From positions 283,799,746 through 283,863,745 of the forward strand of contig NC_133658.1 of assembly GCF_037893015.1 (NCBI RefSeq): a stretch of 64,000 bases of DNA, read 5' to 3'. Made by a program: the position numbers and the translations under genes. The notes under the pieces are model-generated. The model saw only the letters and a program-made list of their open reading frames with translations, searched no databases and was not told the DNA's origin. Below, piece after piece: positions 46,260 to 57,100 of this stretch. Origin of the DNA: Macrotis lagotis (taxonomy: Eukaryota; Chordata; Mammalia; Peramelemorphia; Peramelidae). Position 1 is the first letter of the stretch. Every line of letters begins with the position of its first letter.

Positions 46260-46835
46260 GATTAGGTCATTACTTTCCTTCCTCAAATATCTTCATAAGC
46301 TTTCTATTGCCTCTAGATGAAAATAAAAATCTCCCTCACCAAGTACTTAAGACCCTACTCAGATAGTTTTATTTTACATTACTCTCCTTAATAGACTCTA
46401 CCTTTTAATTAAAATGGGCTAGTAACTTTTTTTAAAATGTAGCATTCCATTTCCTATCTTTGTGTATCTTTTAAAAAACCTACTATATATCTTTAATAAT
46501 TCATTAACTTTATGAGTTTATGCAGGTCATCTGTCAGTCCCACTCTTCCAAGTTTTTTCAAGTCTCAGCTCATTAGTCACTTTCTACATAAAACCCTTTT
46601 ATCTCTGGCTAACAATATTCCCCTAGCCTAATTTTATCCTAGAGCTCTTGAATCTCTTTTCTTTCTTCAATCATACTTTTGCTTATGTAATAGCACCCAA
46701 ACTGTAAGAAAATAAAAGCTCTTGGAAGGCAGGGATTATCTGCTTTTCCTTAAATTTTGTATTCTGTACCTAGAATTATTGCTTTACTTATAATAGGCAG
46801 TTAATAAATGCTTGTTGAGATAAATACATATTTTA
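46260..46835 (+). mobile_element. L2-like LINE 3' end, plus
   Basis: Order of blocks: TCTATTGCCTCTAGATGAAAATAAA, TCAAGTCTCAGCTCA, CTCTTGGAAGGCAGGGATTATC and a final TTAATAAATGCTTGTTGA. This is the arrangement of ancient L2/CR1-type LINE 3' ends in mammals. A short relic of the same final block is at 48138-48240. Confidence 0.5.
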
Positions 46836-47194
46836 TCTTCTGACTTAAATTGTGAGATTCTAAGAAAAGGGATCATGACATGTTCCTTCTATCTTCCCCA
46901 GAGTACAAATTCCAGGACTGTCCAATGATTATCTTTGGTTCACTGAGTGACTGATAGTTGATAATTGCCGTCATTTTATTTGAAACATTTTGAGATTAGG
47001 TTGCAGGAAGAGAAGCCCAAAGGGCAGTGTTGACTGAAAATGACTACGAACTGGTTGGAGGCAAAATAATGAATTAGAGTCAGAAATTTTATACTTGTGA
47101 AGAATCTTGGAACAGAGAATGAACAAAGAATATCATAGTTAGAAGAGACCCTGGAGACACATAGACAGACAAATACATAGTTATCAAAAGGGGA

Positions 47195-47204
47195 GATGAT
47201 GGAT

Positions 47205-47242
<38 letters not shown>

Positions 47243-47520
47243 GATAAATAAATAATAAGATGGGAAAACAAAAGATAAGCAGGTAGATAAATGATAAACA
47301 GATAGATAAATGATGGATGGATAATTGAATGATAGATAAATACTAGGAAGATGGATAGCTAAATGATAGACAAATGATGGGAAGATGGAAAAATAAATGA
47401 TAGATGACTAGATAAATGATGGATAGATAGATAGATAGATAGATGGATATTATAAATGATTGGAAGATGGATAAATAAAAGATAGATAGCTGATGGATGA
47501 ATGGGTAGATCAAGGATAGA
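47195..47520 (+). repeat. GATA-rich tetranucleotide block
   Basis: A pure (GATA)n run of about 10 units at 47203-47242, a shorter one near 47424-47444, and decayed GATG, GATAAATGATA and AGATGGATA units between and after them. Confidence 0.9.
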
Positions 47521-47555
47521 AAGGTAGATGAGAAAACATTTATTAAGTACTTACA

Positions 47556-47708
47556 GAGGGGTGGCTAGGTTGCCCAATGGATAGAGCACCAGTCTTGGAG
47601 TCAGGAGTATCTGAGTTCAAATCTGGCCTCAGACACTTAATAATTACCTAGCTGTGGGGCCTTGGGCAAGTCGCTTAACCCCACTGCCTTGCAAAAAAAC
47701 TAAAAAAA
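47556..47708 (+). mobile_element. tRNA-derived SINE (WSINE1-like), plus
   Basis: Perfect 11-bp target duplication, AAGTACTTACA (47545-47555 and 47709-47719). Confidence 0.9.
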
Positions 47709-47719
47709 AAGTACTTACA

Positions 47720-48254
47720 AAAGAGATTGAAAGGATACTGCACTGTAATAAATCAAGTAGTATAGAAAGTGAACATGGAAGGAAGTGGGCATCATGTAAG
47801 ATTTCTGAAGGTAGGGTGACTCTGTCTGGTCCAATTCCTTCATTTTTACAGAGAAGATTCAGAGAGGGCAATGACTTTTGTAGGATCACATGACCAATCA
47901 ACAACAGCATTATGATTAGAAGTCTCCTGTCACACTAAAAAGGGATCTTTTCACTGTACCCCAACATGACTCCACGTTTTCAACATTCTCCTGCAGTTCT
48001 ATATTTCCTACTGTCCACAATGACACTTCCTTCTCAGATCCCCATGTTTTCTTCTTTTTTTCCTGGGTTCTCCTTCCCCAAATTAGTGTATTTTTTCTTC
48101 CTTCTCTTCCTCTGAGATTCTTTTTCTTCCTTTGTATCATGTGAACTCCTTGAAATTAGGGATCATATTTTTGTCTTTATTTGTATTCCTAATGCTTTGC
48201 ATAACACCTAGCACAGAGTAAATACTCAATACCTGTAAACTAACTAACCAATAT
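47720..48254. other. Intergenic DNA with short L2-like tail
   Basis: Positions 48138-48240 (GAACTCCTTGAAATTAGGGA, CACCTAGCACAGAGTAAATAC) resemble an L2-type 3' end. The rest is unassigned. Confidence 0.4.
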
Positions 48255-48445
48255 AAAGTAACAAGGAGCAGGATGGTCTAATGTTCAGTTGGACCCAGGT
48301 TCAAATCCCCTCTTTTATACATACTACTTCTGTGACCTTAAGCAAATTACTCAAACTCTCTGGGCCTCAATTTCCTCATTCATAAAATGAAATGATTGAA
48401 TTAGATGGCATCTAAAGTCTCTTCTTTCTCTAAATCTCTGATCTG
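48255..48445 (+). mobile_element. MIR-like SINE, plus
   Basis: CCCAGGTTCAAATCCCCTC head, CCTTAAGCAAATTACTCAAA core and CAATTTCCTCATTCATAAAATG tail. Confidence 0.65.
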
Positions 48446-48463
48446 ATGACCATTATGATTTTT

Positions 48464-48613
48464 TATAGATTTTCTTTTGCAAGGCAAACTGGGTTAAGTG
48501 GCTTACCCAAGGCCACACAGCTAGGTAATTATTAAGTGTCTGAAGTTGGATTTGAACCCAGGTACTCCTGACTCCAGGGCCGGTGCTTTATCCACTATGT
48601 CACCTAGCTGCCC
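48464..48613 (-). mobile_element. tRNA-derived SINE (WSINE1-like), minus
   Basis: Target duplication TGACCATTATGATTTTT (48447-48463 and 48614-48630), perfect over 17 bp. Confidence 0.92.
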
Positions 48614-48967
48614 TGACCATTATGATTTTTAAGAGGTTTTCCAACTTTGACACTTGCAATGCTTTCCAGACTCAAGATTATTTCTTCCCCTATTGAAATA
48701 TCTGGAAACTTGAAACAAATAATTATATGATAAAGAGCCTTCCAGGTATATGTGGTTAGTGAGGTCCTTTGGATGATCTTGTGTTCATATGACATTGTAC
48801 TGATTTCCTTAAACCCTAGAACATTATAGATTTTCCTGGAAGAGATCTGGGAGAGAATGTGGTCTGCCCAGTCATACAAGAAAGATCAAGGGGACGAAGA
48901 ATACTTATTGCCCATGCATTTCCATCAACAGCTTATAGAATTTGACAATCAGTGATGAAGACTGATT

Positions 48968-49278
48968 GATTTTTGTACCTCATTCTCAAAGAAGATCATG
49001 ACATCAGGGAGGTGATATCATGACAGGCACATGAATTGGATTTGGATGAGGGGGCTGTGCTAAGTCATCAGCCTCACTTTCTTCTCTGGAATCATATGGG
49101 TCTGGTGGCCAGATATGAATCAGGATGACTGGAGATGGCCCTGGATGTGAGGCAATCAGGGTTATGAGACTTTTCTGGAGTTACACAGGTAGTAAGTGGC
49201 AAGGGTCTGAGGTCAGATTTGAACTCAGGCCCTGATTTCAGGGCTGGTGCTCTATTCACTGTATCACCTAGCTGTTCC
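48968..49278 (-). mobile_element. Composite SINE, complete, minus
   Basis: The second module (CTCATTCTCAAAGAAGATCA to GACTGGAGATGGCCCTGG) is followed by the reversed tRNA-like head (TTTGAACTCAGGCCCTGATT to CACCTAGCTGTTCC). It mirrors 29400-29695. Confidence 0.75.
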
Positions 49279-49524
49279 CCAAATAATGCCTGATCATGAA
49301 GGTACACAAACCTTCAATCTTCTGATTCAAAAATCAAAAATATTACCTGTTAGGATAAGAAATGATAGAAGGAGCAATAGAAAGACAAAATGTCCATCAG
49401 TATGTTTATCTGGGACTTAAGATATAGATAAACAATAATTTGAGCTCAAAATTGAATAGGAGGAGGAGAGTGAGTTAGATTGACTTCTAGAAATTACAGA
49501 CCTCATTTAAAGATAGCAAGTTGG

Positions 49525-49672
49525 GGGTAACTAGATGGCACAGTGGATAGAGCACTGACCCTCATGTCTGAGAGATCTGTGTTCAAATGTGACCTCAGAC
49601 ACTTAATAATTGCCTAGCTGTGTGACCTTGGGCAAGTCACTTAACCCCATTGTCTATCAAAAAATAAACAAA
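49525..49672 (+). mobile_element. tRNA-derived SINE (WSINE1-like), plus
   Basis: Head GGGGGTAACTAGATGGCACAG, diverged middle, tail CCATTGTCTATCAAAAAATA. Confidence 0.8.
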
Positions 49673-50099
49673 TAAAAATCCCAAGTATCTTATGACAACA
49701 GAATCATAGTTTTCAGAACATCATTCTACTAAAGATCCATATCCACATGGAATACAATGATCTCCAAAGAATTAAAAAATTAATATTTTGCAAAGAGCAC
49801 AGTGGACATGAACAAGCTGCAACATGTAACACTGATAAGGAATCCAGAAGAACAGGAGTAGAACTTGCCATCAAAGAATATCAGGGGATATCAAAGCATA
49901 TGTCAAAACACATTGAGCAGTCACTCGTGTGGTGAACATGGGTGTGGGCATGGACAAGATTCAATATAGATATGGATGGGTTTTCATCTGTACTACTGGA
50001 AGAAACCTTTCTAACCAATGAAATCGAACATTCATTTGAGAATTTGTTTTACAAGAGGGAAAGGGACCAAGCATTTATTAAGTATTCATGTACCATGCA
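49673..50099. other. Intergenic DNA, nothing assigned
   Basis: A 62-codon plus frame (49747-49935) without recognisable motifs is probably chance. Confidence 0.4.
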
Positions 50100-50850
50100 A
50101 GGGGCAACTTAGTGGAGAAGTGGAAAGAGTACTAGGTTTGGAATCAGGAAGATACCTCTTCTGGAATTAAAATCAAACTCAATAGCTGTGTAACTCTGGG
50201 CAAGTCACTTAATAATGTTTGCCTCAGTTTCCTCATATGGAAAATAAACTAGAGAAGAAAATAGCAAATCACTTCAGTATCTCGGCCAAGAAAATTCCAA
50301 ATGTGTAAGGGGTTAATAGATAGAGTACGTGGCCATGAGGAGTTCATCCTGAGAGTCATTGAGATCAGGGACAACAGTAATGTCCATACCAGAGTGCTCT
50401 GAACTCAGGAAGGAGTTCTGGCCCTTCTCTCTGTTTGTTCTCCTGCCTTTCATCCTTATCTTGTTGAATATTCTCAAGAAGGAGCTTTTGTCCTTATCTC
50501 TCTGCCTTTCATCCTTGTTGAAGATTCCACATATTCCAGGATACACACCTTTTGTGGCATGCCCATTACACTTTCACAGTGCCTGGGGATGAGGAATGCT
50601 GATACAGGGGGACTAGGCTTATGTATACCCTTACTCAACTATGTGAGTGAGAGATGTAGCATTTACCTGCAATAAACTCCTTGCTTATCTCTCACTGGCT
50701 GACTTTCATTATTGAACATGTGGGTCATGTCCTGTGGTGCCCTGAAGAGCTATGTAAATTTAGGCTGCGGCCTGGTTGTCCAGAGTGGGACACAACACAA
50801 ATGCAGTTCTGAAGAGTCAGATTTGATTAAAATAACTGAACAATAAAATG
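50100..50850 (+). mobile_element. Two-part tRNA SINE, plus, split by a solo LTR
   Basis: The left part is 50100-50303 (head, GGGCAAGTCACTTAATAA, CCAAGAAAATTCCAAATG) and the right part 50804-50850 (CAGTTCTGAAGAGTCAGATT). Without the LTR the SINE is continuous. Confidence 0.75.
50304..50797 (+). mobile_element. Solo LTR (494 bp) inside a SINE, plus
   Basis: Starts TGTAAGGGGTTAATAG and ends GTGGGACACAACA, with a perfect 6-bp duplication, CAAATG (50298-50303 and 50798-50803). AATAAA is at 50671-50676. U3 holds an imperfect tandem duplication of about 70 bp near 50420-50535 (shared block CTGCCTTTCATCCTT). The 6-bp duplication suggests a class II-type integrase; the family is unknown. Confidence 0.87.
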
Positions 50851-50851
50851 T

Positions 50852-51830
50852 ACCAGGCACTATGTTAAGAACTCTATGACTATTATCTGATTTAATCTTC
50901 ATAACAAACCTGTGAGATAGGCTCTATTATTGTTTCCATTTTCTAGTTGAGGAAACTGAGGCAGACAGATGTTAAATGACTTTCCCACACTAATACATTG
51001 TTGGTGGAGCTGTGAACTCATCCAACCTTTGTGGAGAGTAATTTGGGATTATGCCCAAAGGGCAAAAAAATTTGCATACCCTTTGACCCAGCCATACCAC
51101 TACTGGATCTATACCCTGAAGAGATTGTGAAAAAGGGTAAAAAACATCACTTGTTAAAAAATATTTATAGCAGGCCTGTTTGTGGTGGCAAAAAAATTGG
51201 AAATTAAGTGAATGTCCTTCAATTGGGGAATGGCTTAACAAACTGTGGTATATGTATGCCATGGAACACTATTGTTCTATTAGAAACCAGGAGGGATGGG
51301 AATTCAGAGAAGCCTGGAAGGATTTGCACAAACTGATGCTGAGCAAGATGAGCACAACCAGAAAAACATTGTACACCCTAACAGCAACATGGGGATGATG
51401 ATCAACCTTGATGTACTTGGACATCCCTTCAACCAGGGACAATTTGGGGCTGTCTGCAATGGAGAATACCATCTGTATCCAGAGAAAAATTATGGACTTT
51501 GAACAAAGAACAAAGACTATTACTGTCAAATTAGGAAAAAAAGTTATATTATTATGTAATTTTATTATCTCACTTTTTTTTTCCTTAAAGATATGATTTC
51601 TCTGTCATCGCATTCAATTGAGATCAATGTATAACATGGAACCAATGTAAAGACTAACAGAATGCCTTCTGCATGGGGGTGGGGGAGGGAAGAGTGGGGG
51701 AAAATTGTAAAACACAAAGTAAATAAAATCTTTCTTAAAAAAAATGACTTTCCCAGAGTTATATAGCTAATAAGTGTCTTGGACAAGATTTGAACTCCAG
51801 GTCCAGCACTATCTATTGCCGTACTTACTT
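50852..51830 (-). mobile_element. MIR-like SINE, minus, split by an L1 3' end
   Basis: Parts 50852-50987 (CATTTTCTAGTTGAGGAAACTG) and 51742-51830 (CTAATAAGTGTCTTGGACAA) join across the L1 insertion. Confidence 0.65.
50988..51741 (+). mobile_element. 5'-truncated L1, plus
   Basis: The last 754 bp of L1: ORF2 C-terminus, 3' UTR and A-rich tail. It is flanked by a perfect 14-bp target duplication, AAATGACTTTCCCA (50974-50987 and 51742-51755). It is a dead-on-arrival copy. Confidence 0.93.
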
Positions 51831-52387
51831 GCTTTTACATATTTCACTTGCAGCCTTCTGGAGACATGTTTTAGTTTAATTCTACTAATGGCAAATTCAG
51901 GTACTGTGAGAAGGATATTATATTTAGTCAAATATTTTCTTGGGCCTAACACTTTCCATCCCTCGATCAATAGGAATATGTTAAGTTCCTATTGTGTCTG
52001 AGGCATTATTCTAAGTGTTGAGGACAGAGGAACAAAACAATCCCTTTTCAAGGAACTAACATTTTATTTGGAGAAAACTATATACACACTTAAGTAATGT
52101 GAAGTAATCTGGGGGAAGGAGTACTAACTCTGCGGATTAGGAAAAACTTCATGTGGAAAGTTACCCTTTAGCAGGGCTTGGAGGAGAATCAGGCTTTCTA
52201 AAAAAATTGGGTAGGGAGCACATTCTAGCCATGGGGAAAGTAGCCTGTGTTGACATGAGAGAAGGAATATAAAATGCACAGGGAGAGTGTGATGTAAGAA
52301 GACCAGAACACAGATGAGAAGATGAGTGGAAAGGGATTCAAGGACCAAATGGAGATGCTTGTGTCTTGTCCAGGATGCAAAAGAAAG
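51831..52387. other. Intergenic DNA, partly old SINE-like
   Basis: The segment 51970-52100 (TAAGTTCCTATTGTGTCTGAGGC, TTCAAGGAACTAACATTTTA) resembles an old mammalian interspersed element. No gene. Confidence 0.35.
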
Positions 52388-52537
52388 TCACTTTTTTTTT
52401 AACTTTTTATAAGGCAGTAGGGTTAAGTGACTTGCCCAAATCTAAGCAATTATTATGTGTCTGAGACTAGATTTGAACTCAGGTCCTCCTGACTCCAGGG
52501 CAGGTACTCTATTCATTGTGCCACCTAGCTGCCCCCA
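52388..52537 (-). mobile_element. tRNA-derived SINE (WSINE1-like), minus, diverged
   Basis: Reverse-complement SINE ending CACCTAGCTGCCCCC. The core has several deletions. Confidence 0.8.
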
Positions 52538-52674
52538 CTGGGATTTTTTGATCAGGGACAGTTACGTGAAGTTAGGTTGAAGAGAGGAGGTTGATTGGGG
52601 GCGATGATAATAGTTCAGGCTAGTTAATGCCACATTGAGAGGGCTGTGTCATTTTATATGCTAGATAACAGGAG

Positions 52675-52985
52675 AGATTCTTAGCTCCTCTACCTGTGTG
52701 AATTTGGACTAGTCATTTAACATTTCTGGGCCTGGTTGTGCTCATCTGTAGAATGAAAAGATTTAGATAACACTCTAATTCTAACTCTGGGAAGTTGAGG
52801 TTTTTAAAAGACAACACTGGATTTTGTGTCAGATGGTTTAGATTTAAGCTCAGACTCTTCTTTTGAGTCTCTATGTAGCCTCTATGTAAGTCACCTTCCC
52901 TCTTTAGGATTCAGTTTCCTTATCTGGAAAACTAGTGAATTGAATTAGGATCTCTTCCATCACTTAATACTTATATTAAAAATCA
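52675..52985 (+). mobile_element. Two MIR-like SINE relics, plus
   Basis: Tail-half copies at about 52675-52790 and 52800-52985, with ATTTCTGGGCCTGG and GATTCAGTTTCCTTATCTGG blocks. Confidence 0.5.
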
Positions 52986-54103
52986 TTCTCTTTGGCAAGT
53001 TTAATCTTCGTCAGAACTTATTGAATATTTCAAACTGGGACCAAAGGGAAAAAAAGACTATTCAAGAGACAAAAAGGTGAAACTCCCAATTTTCACTTCT
53101 ACTTCAGTATTGATATAAAAAGTGGCACCTTTTCCAGTCTGGAAATAGTCTGTCTGGCAGAGTTCAGCCAGAGGTGAGCTCAGCAATCATTTCCCAAGCC
53201 ACAAACCTGTTGCTAGATACTGTTCACACATATTCAGGGTTTGATAAAGACAATTGTTCAACACCTCTTGTGTTCCTCATTGATCAATCAGCAAATGAAT
53301 GCCCAGAGAGAGATTAACAAGATGTTTGACTTTTTGTCAAAGGAGCTTTCTGGTAACCAGTAGAAAGAAATAGGTCAGAAAGTCAGTTATCCTGGGAACC
53401 AAATTGGCAAGTCACTTTTTCCAAAAAAAAATATTTATTTATTTTCATACATATGCGCATGCATTTTTCCAAGTTGCAAAATTTCCTTCCACCCTCCCTT
53501 CCTACCCTTCTCCTCTCAGCAGGAAACTGTCAGGTTAGCATTTTGCATACTTATTTTGATAAGCATATTTACAAATTAGTAATTTTTGGCATGATGAATT
53601 TGGATTAAGGGAAAAATACATTAGAGGTAATTTTTATAAAGTGCTCATCAGATTCAGAAGGTTTTTTTCCCTGTGAACTTTCATTTTGTTTTTTTTTCCC
53701 TCCTTCCTCTGGATGGGGATAATATAGTCCATGATCAGTCAAATATAGTTGTCCAAGCTCTTTGGACTACCAAGAGGAGCTGTTCATCTCATAATGTTGA
53801 TATGTACATTGTTCTCTTGGTTCTACTCCCTTCACTCAGCATCAGATCCCTTAAGTAATTCTCTAGAGTCTGATCCTTTATGATTTCTTAAAGAACAATA
53901 GTATTCCATAGCATTCACATACTATAACTTGTTTAGCCATTCCCCAAATGATGGGCATTCCCCTCAATTTCTATTTCTTCGCTACTACAAAAAGAGCTGC
54001 TAGGAATGTTTTAGAACATATAGGACTTTTCCCATTTTTTATAATTTCTTCTGGATATAGACCTAGAATTGGATTTCCTAGGTCAAAGGATATGAACAGT
54101 TTT

Positions 54104-57100
54104 TTTCTTTTTGAAAATTTTATTTTGAATTTTACAATTTTTCCCCTAATCTTACTTCCCCCCACCCCACCCTCCACAGAAGGCAGTTTGTTAGTCTTTA
54201 CATTGTTTCCATGAAATGCATTGATCCAAGTTGAATGTGATGAGAGAGAAATCATATCTTTAAGGAAAAAACAAAATATGAGATAAAGAATAATTACATA
54301 ATAAGATAACTTTTTTTGAAATTAAAGTGTTTGGTCTTTGGTCTTTGTTTGAAGACATCCCAAAATTGTGCCTTATTGTTGCTCTGTTGGTATGAGCAAA
54401 TCCAGTAAGGTTGATCATCACTCCCAAGATGCTGTTAGGGTTCTCATCTTGCTCAGTATCAGTTCATGCAAATCCTTCCAGGCTTCCCTGAATTCCCATC
54501 CCTTCTGGTTTCTAATAGAACAATAGTATTCCATCACATACATATACCACAGTTTATTAAGCCATTTCCCAATTGATGGCATTCAATCAATTTCTAATTG
54601 TTTGCCACCACAAACAGAGCTGCTATGAATATTTTTGTACAGGTGATGCTTTTACCCTTTTTCATAATCTCTTCAGGATATAGATCAGTAGTGGTATTGC
54701 TGGAACAAAGGGTATGCATATTTTTGTTGCCTTTTGGGAATAATTCCAAATTGCTCTCCAAAAAGGTTGAATGAGTTCACAGCTCCATCAAAAATATATT
54801 AGTGACCCAGATTTTCCACATCCCTTCCAACATTGATCATTGCCCTTTCTGGTCCTTTTGGTCAGTCTGAGAGGTGTGTGGTACCTCAGAGATGTTTTAG
54901 TTCACATTTCTCTAATAATTAGGGATTTAGAGCAATTTTTCATATGACCATAGATCACTTTGATTTCCTCATCTGTTTTTGCCTTTGTATATATCCTTTG
55001 ACCATTTGTCAATTGGGAAATGGTTTGTCTTTTTTTAGAAAAAATTTGATTCAATTCTCTGTGTATTTTAGAGATGAGGACTTTGTCAGGAATACCAGTC
55101 ATAAAAATTGTTTCCCAATTTACTACATTGCTTTTGATCTTTGGTTACAGTGTCTTTTTCTGTGCAAAAGCTTTTTTATTTAATGTAATCAAAAATATCT
55201 AGTTGTTTTTAATGATGTTCTTGATGTCTTCCTTGGTCATAAACTGCTTCCCTTTCCATAGATCTGATAGGGATACTACTTCTTGATCTTCTAATTTGCC
55301 TATAATGTTATTTTTTTATGTCTAAATCCTATATCCATTTTGATCTTATCTTGGTGTTGGTCTAATCTAAGTTTCTTCCATACTAACTTCCAATTTCTCC
55401 AACAGTTTTTATCAAAGAGAGAGGTTTTATCTCACTAGCTGGACTCTTTGGGTTTATCAAACAGCAGATTACTATAATCAATTCATGCTGTTGCACATAG
55501 TGTATTCCACTTATCTACCACTCTATTTCTTAGCCAATACCAGATAGTTTTGATGACTGATGTTTTATAATATAATTTTAGATCTGGTAGGTCTAAGCTA
55601 CTTTCTTTTGCACTTTTTACATTAAATTCCTGGAGATTCTAGACTTTTTATTTCTCCATATAAATTTTCTTACACTTTTTTTCTAACTCATTAAAGTAAT
55701 TTTTTGGAATTTTGATTGGTAGGGCACTAAACAGGTAGTTTAATTTTGGTAGAATTATCATTTTTATTATATTTGCTCAGCCTATCCATGAGCAGTTGAT
55801 ATTTGCCCAGTTATTTAAATATGACTTAATTTATGTGAGAAGTGTTTTGTAATTGTTTTCAAAAAGTTTTTGTCTTCCTTGACAAGTAGACTCCCAGATA
55901 TTTTGTATTGTCTGAAGTTACTTTGAATGGGATTTCTCTTTCTAGCATTTTCTGATGCACCTTGATAGTCACATATAGAAATGTTGAGGATTTATGAGTT
56001 TATTTTATATCCTGTGACCTTGCTAAAGTTTATAATTATTTCTAGTAGTTTTTTAGATGATTTTTTGGGATTCTCTAGGTATACCATCATGTCATCCGCA
56101 AAGAGTGAGATTTTTGTCTCTTCCTTCTCTATTCCAATTTCTTTCATTTTTTCTTCTCTCATTGCTGAAGCTAATATTTCTAATACAATATTGAATAGTA
56201 GTGGTGATAATGGGCATCCTTGTTTCACCCCTGATCTTATTGGGAATGCCTCTAGCCTATCCCTATTGCATATAATGCTTGTTGATGGTTTCAGATAGTT
56301 ATTGCTTATTATTCTAAGGAACAATTCATATATTCCTACACTCTCCAGTGTTTTTTACTAGGAATAGATACTTTATTTTGTCAAGAGCTTTTTCAGCATC
56401 TATTGATATAATCATATGATTTCTGATAGGTTTATTATTGCTATAATTAATTATACTGACAGTTTTCCTAATATTGAACCAACTCTGCATTCCGGGGATA
56501 AATTTTACTTGGTCATAATGTATTATCCTAGTGATAACTTGTTGTAGTCATTTTGCCAAGATTTTACTTAAGATTTTTAGATCTATATTCATCAGGGAGA
56601 TAGGTCTATACTTTTCTTTCTCTGTTTTTACTCTTCCTGGTTTAGTTATCAGCACCATATTGGTAGCATAGAAAGGGTTAGGTAGAGTTCCGTCTTCACA
56701 TATTTTTCCCACAAAGTTCATATAAAATTGGAAGTAGTTGTTCCTTAAGTTCTTAATAGAATTCACTTGTGATTCCATCTGGTCCTGGAGATTTTTTCTT
56801 AGGGAGTTCAATAATGGCTTGTTGAATTTCTCTTTCTGGAATAGGATTATTTAGGTATTTAATTTCTTCTTCATTTAACCTGGGCAACTTATATTTTCCT
56901 AAATATTCATCCATTTTACTTAGATTATCAAATTTATAGGCATAGAGTTGGGCAAAGTAATCCCAAATTATTACTTTAATTTTCTCCCTCATTGGTGGTG
57001 AGTTTGCCTTTTTAATTTATGATACTAGAAATTTGGTTTTCTTCTTTCTTTTTTTACATCAAATTGACCAGAGGTTTATCAATTTTATTGTTTTTTTCAT

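Noticed and set aside
47644-48140. Two minus-strand frames of 74 and 88 codons
   Set aside because: One overlaps a SINE and the other is low-complexity Lys/Glu-rich. There are no splice or family signals.
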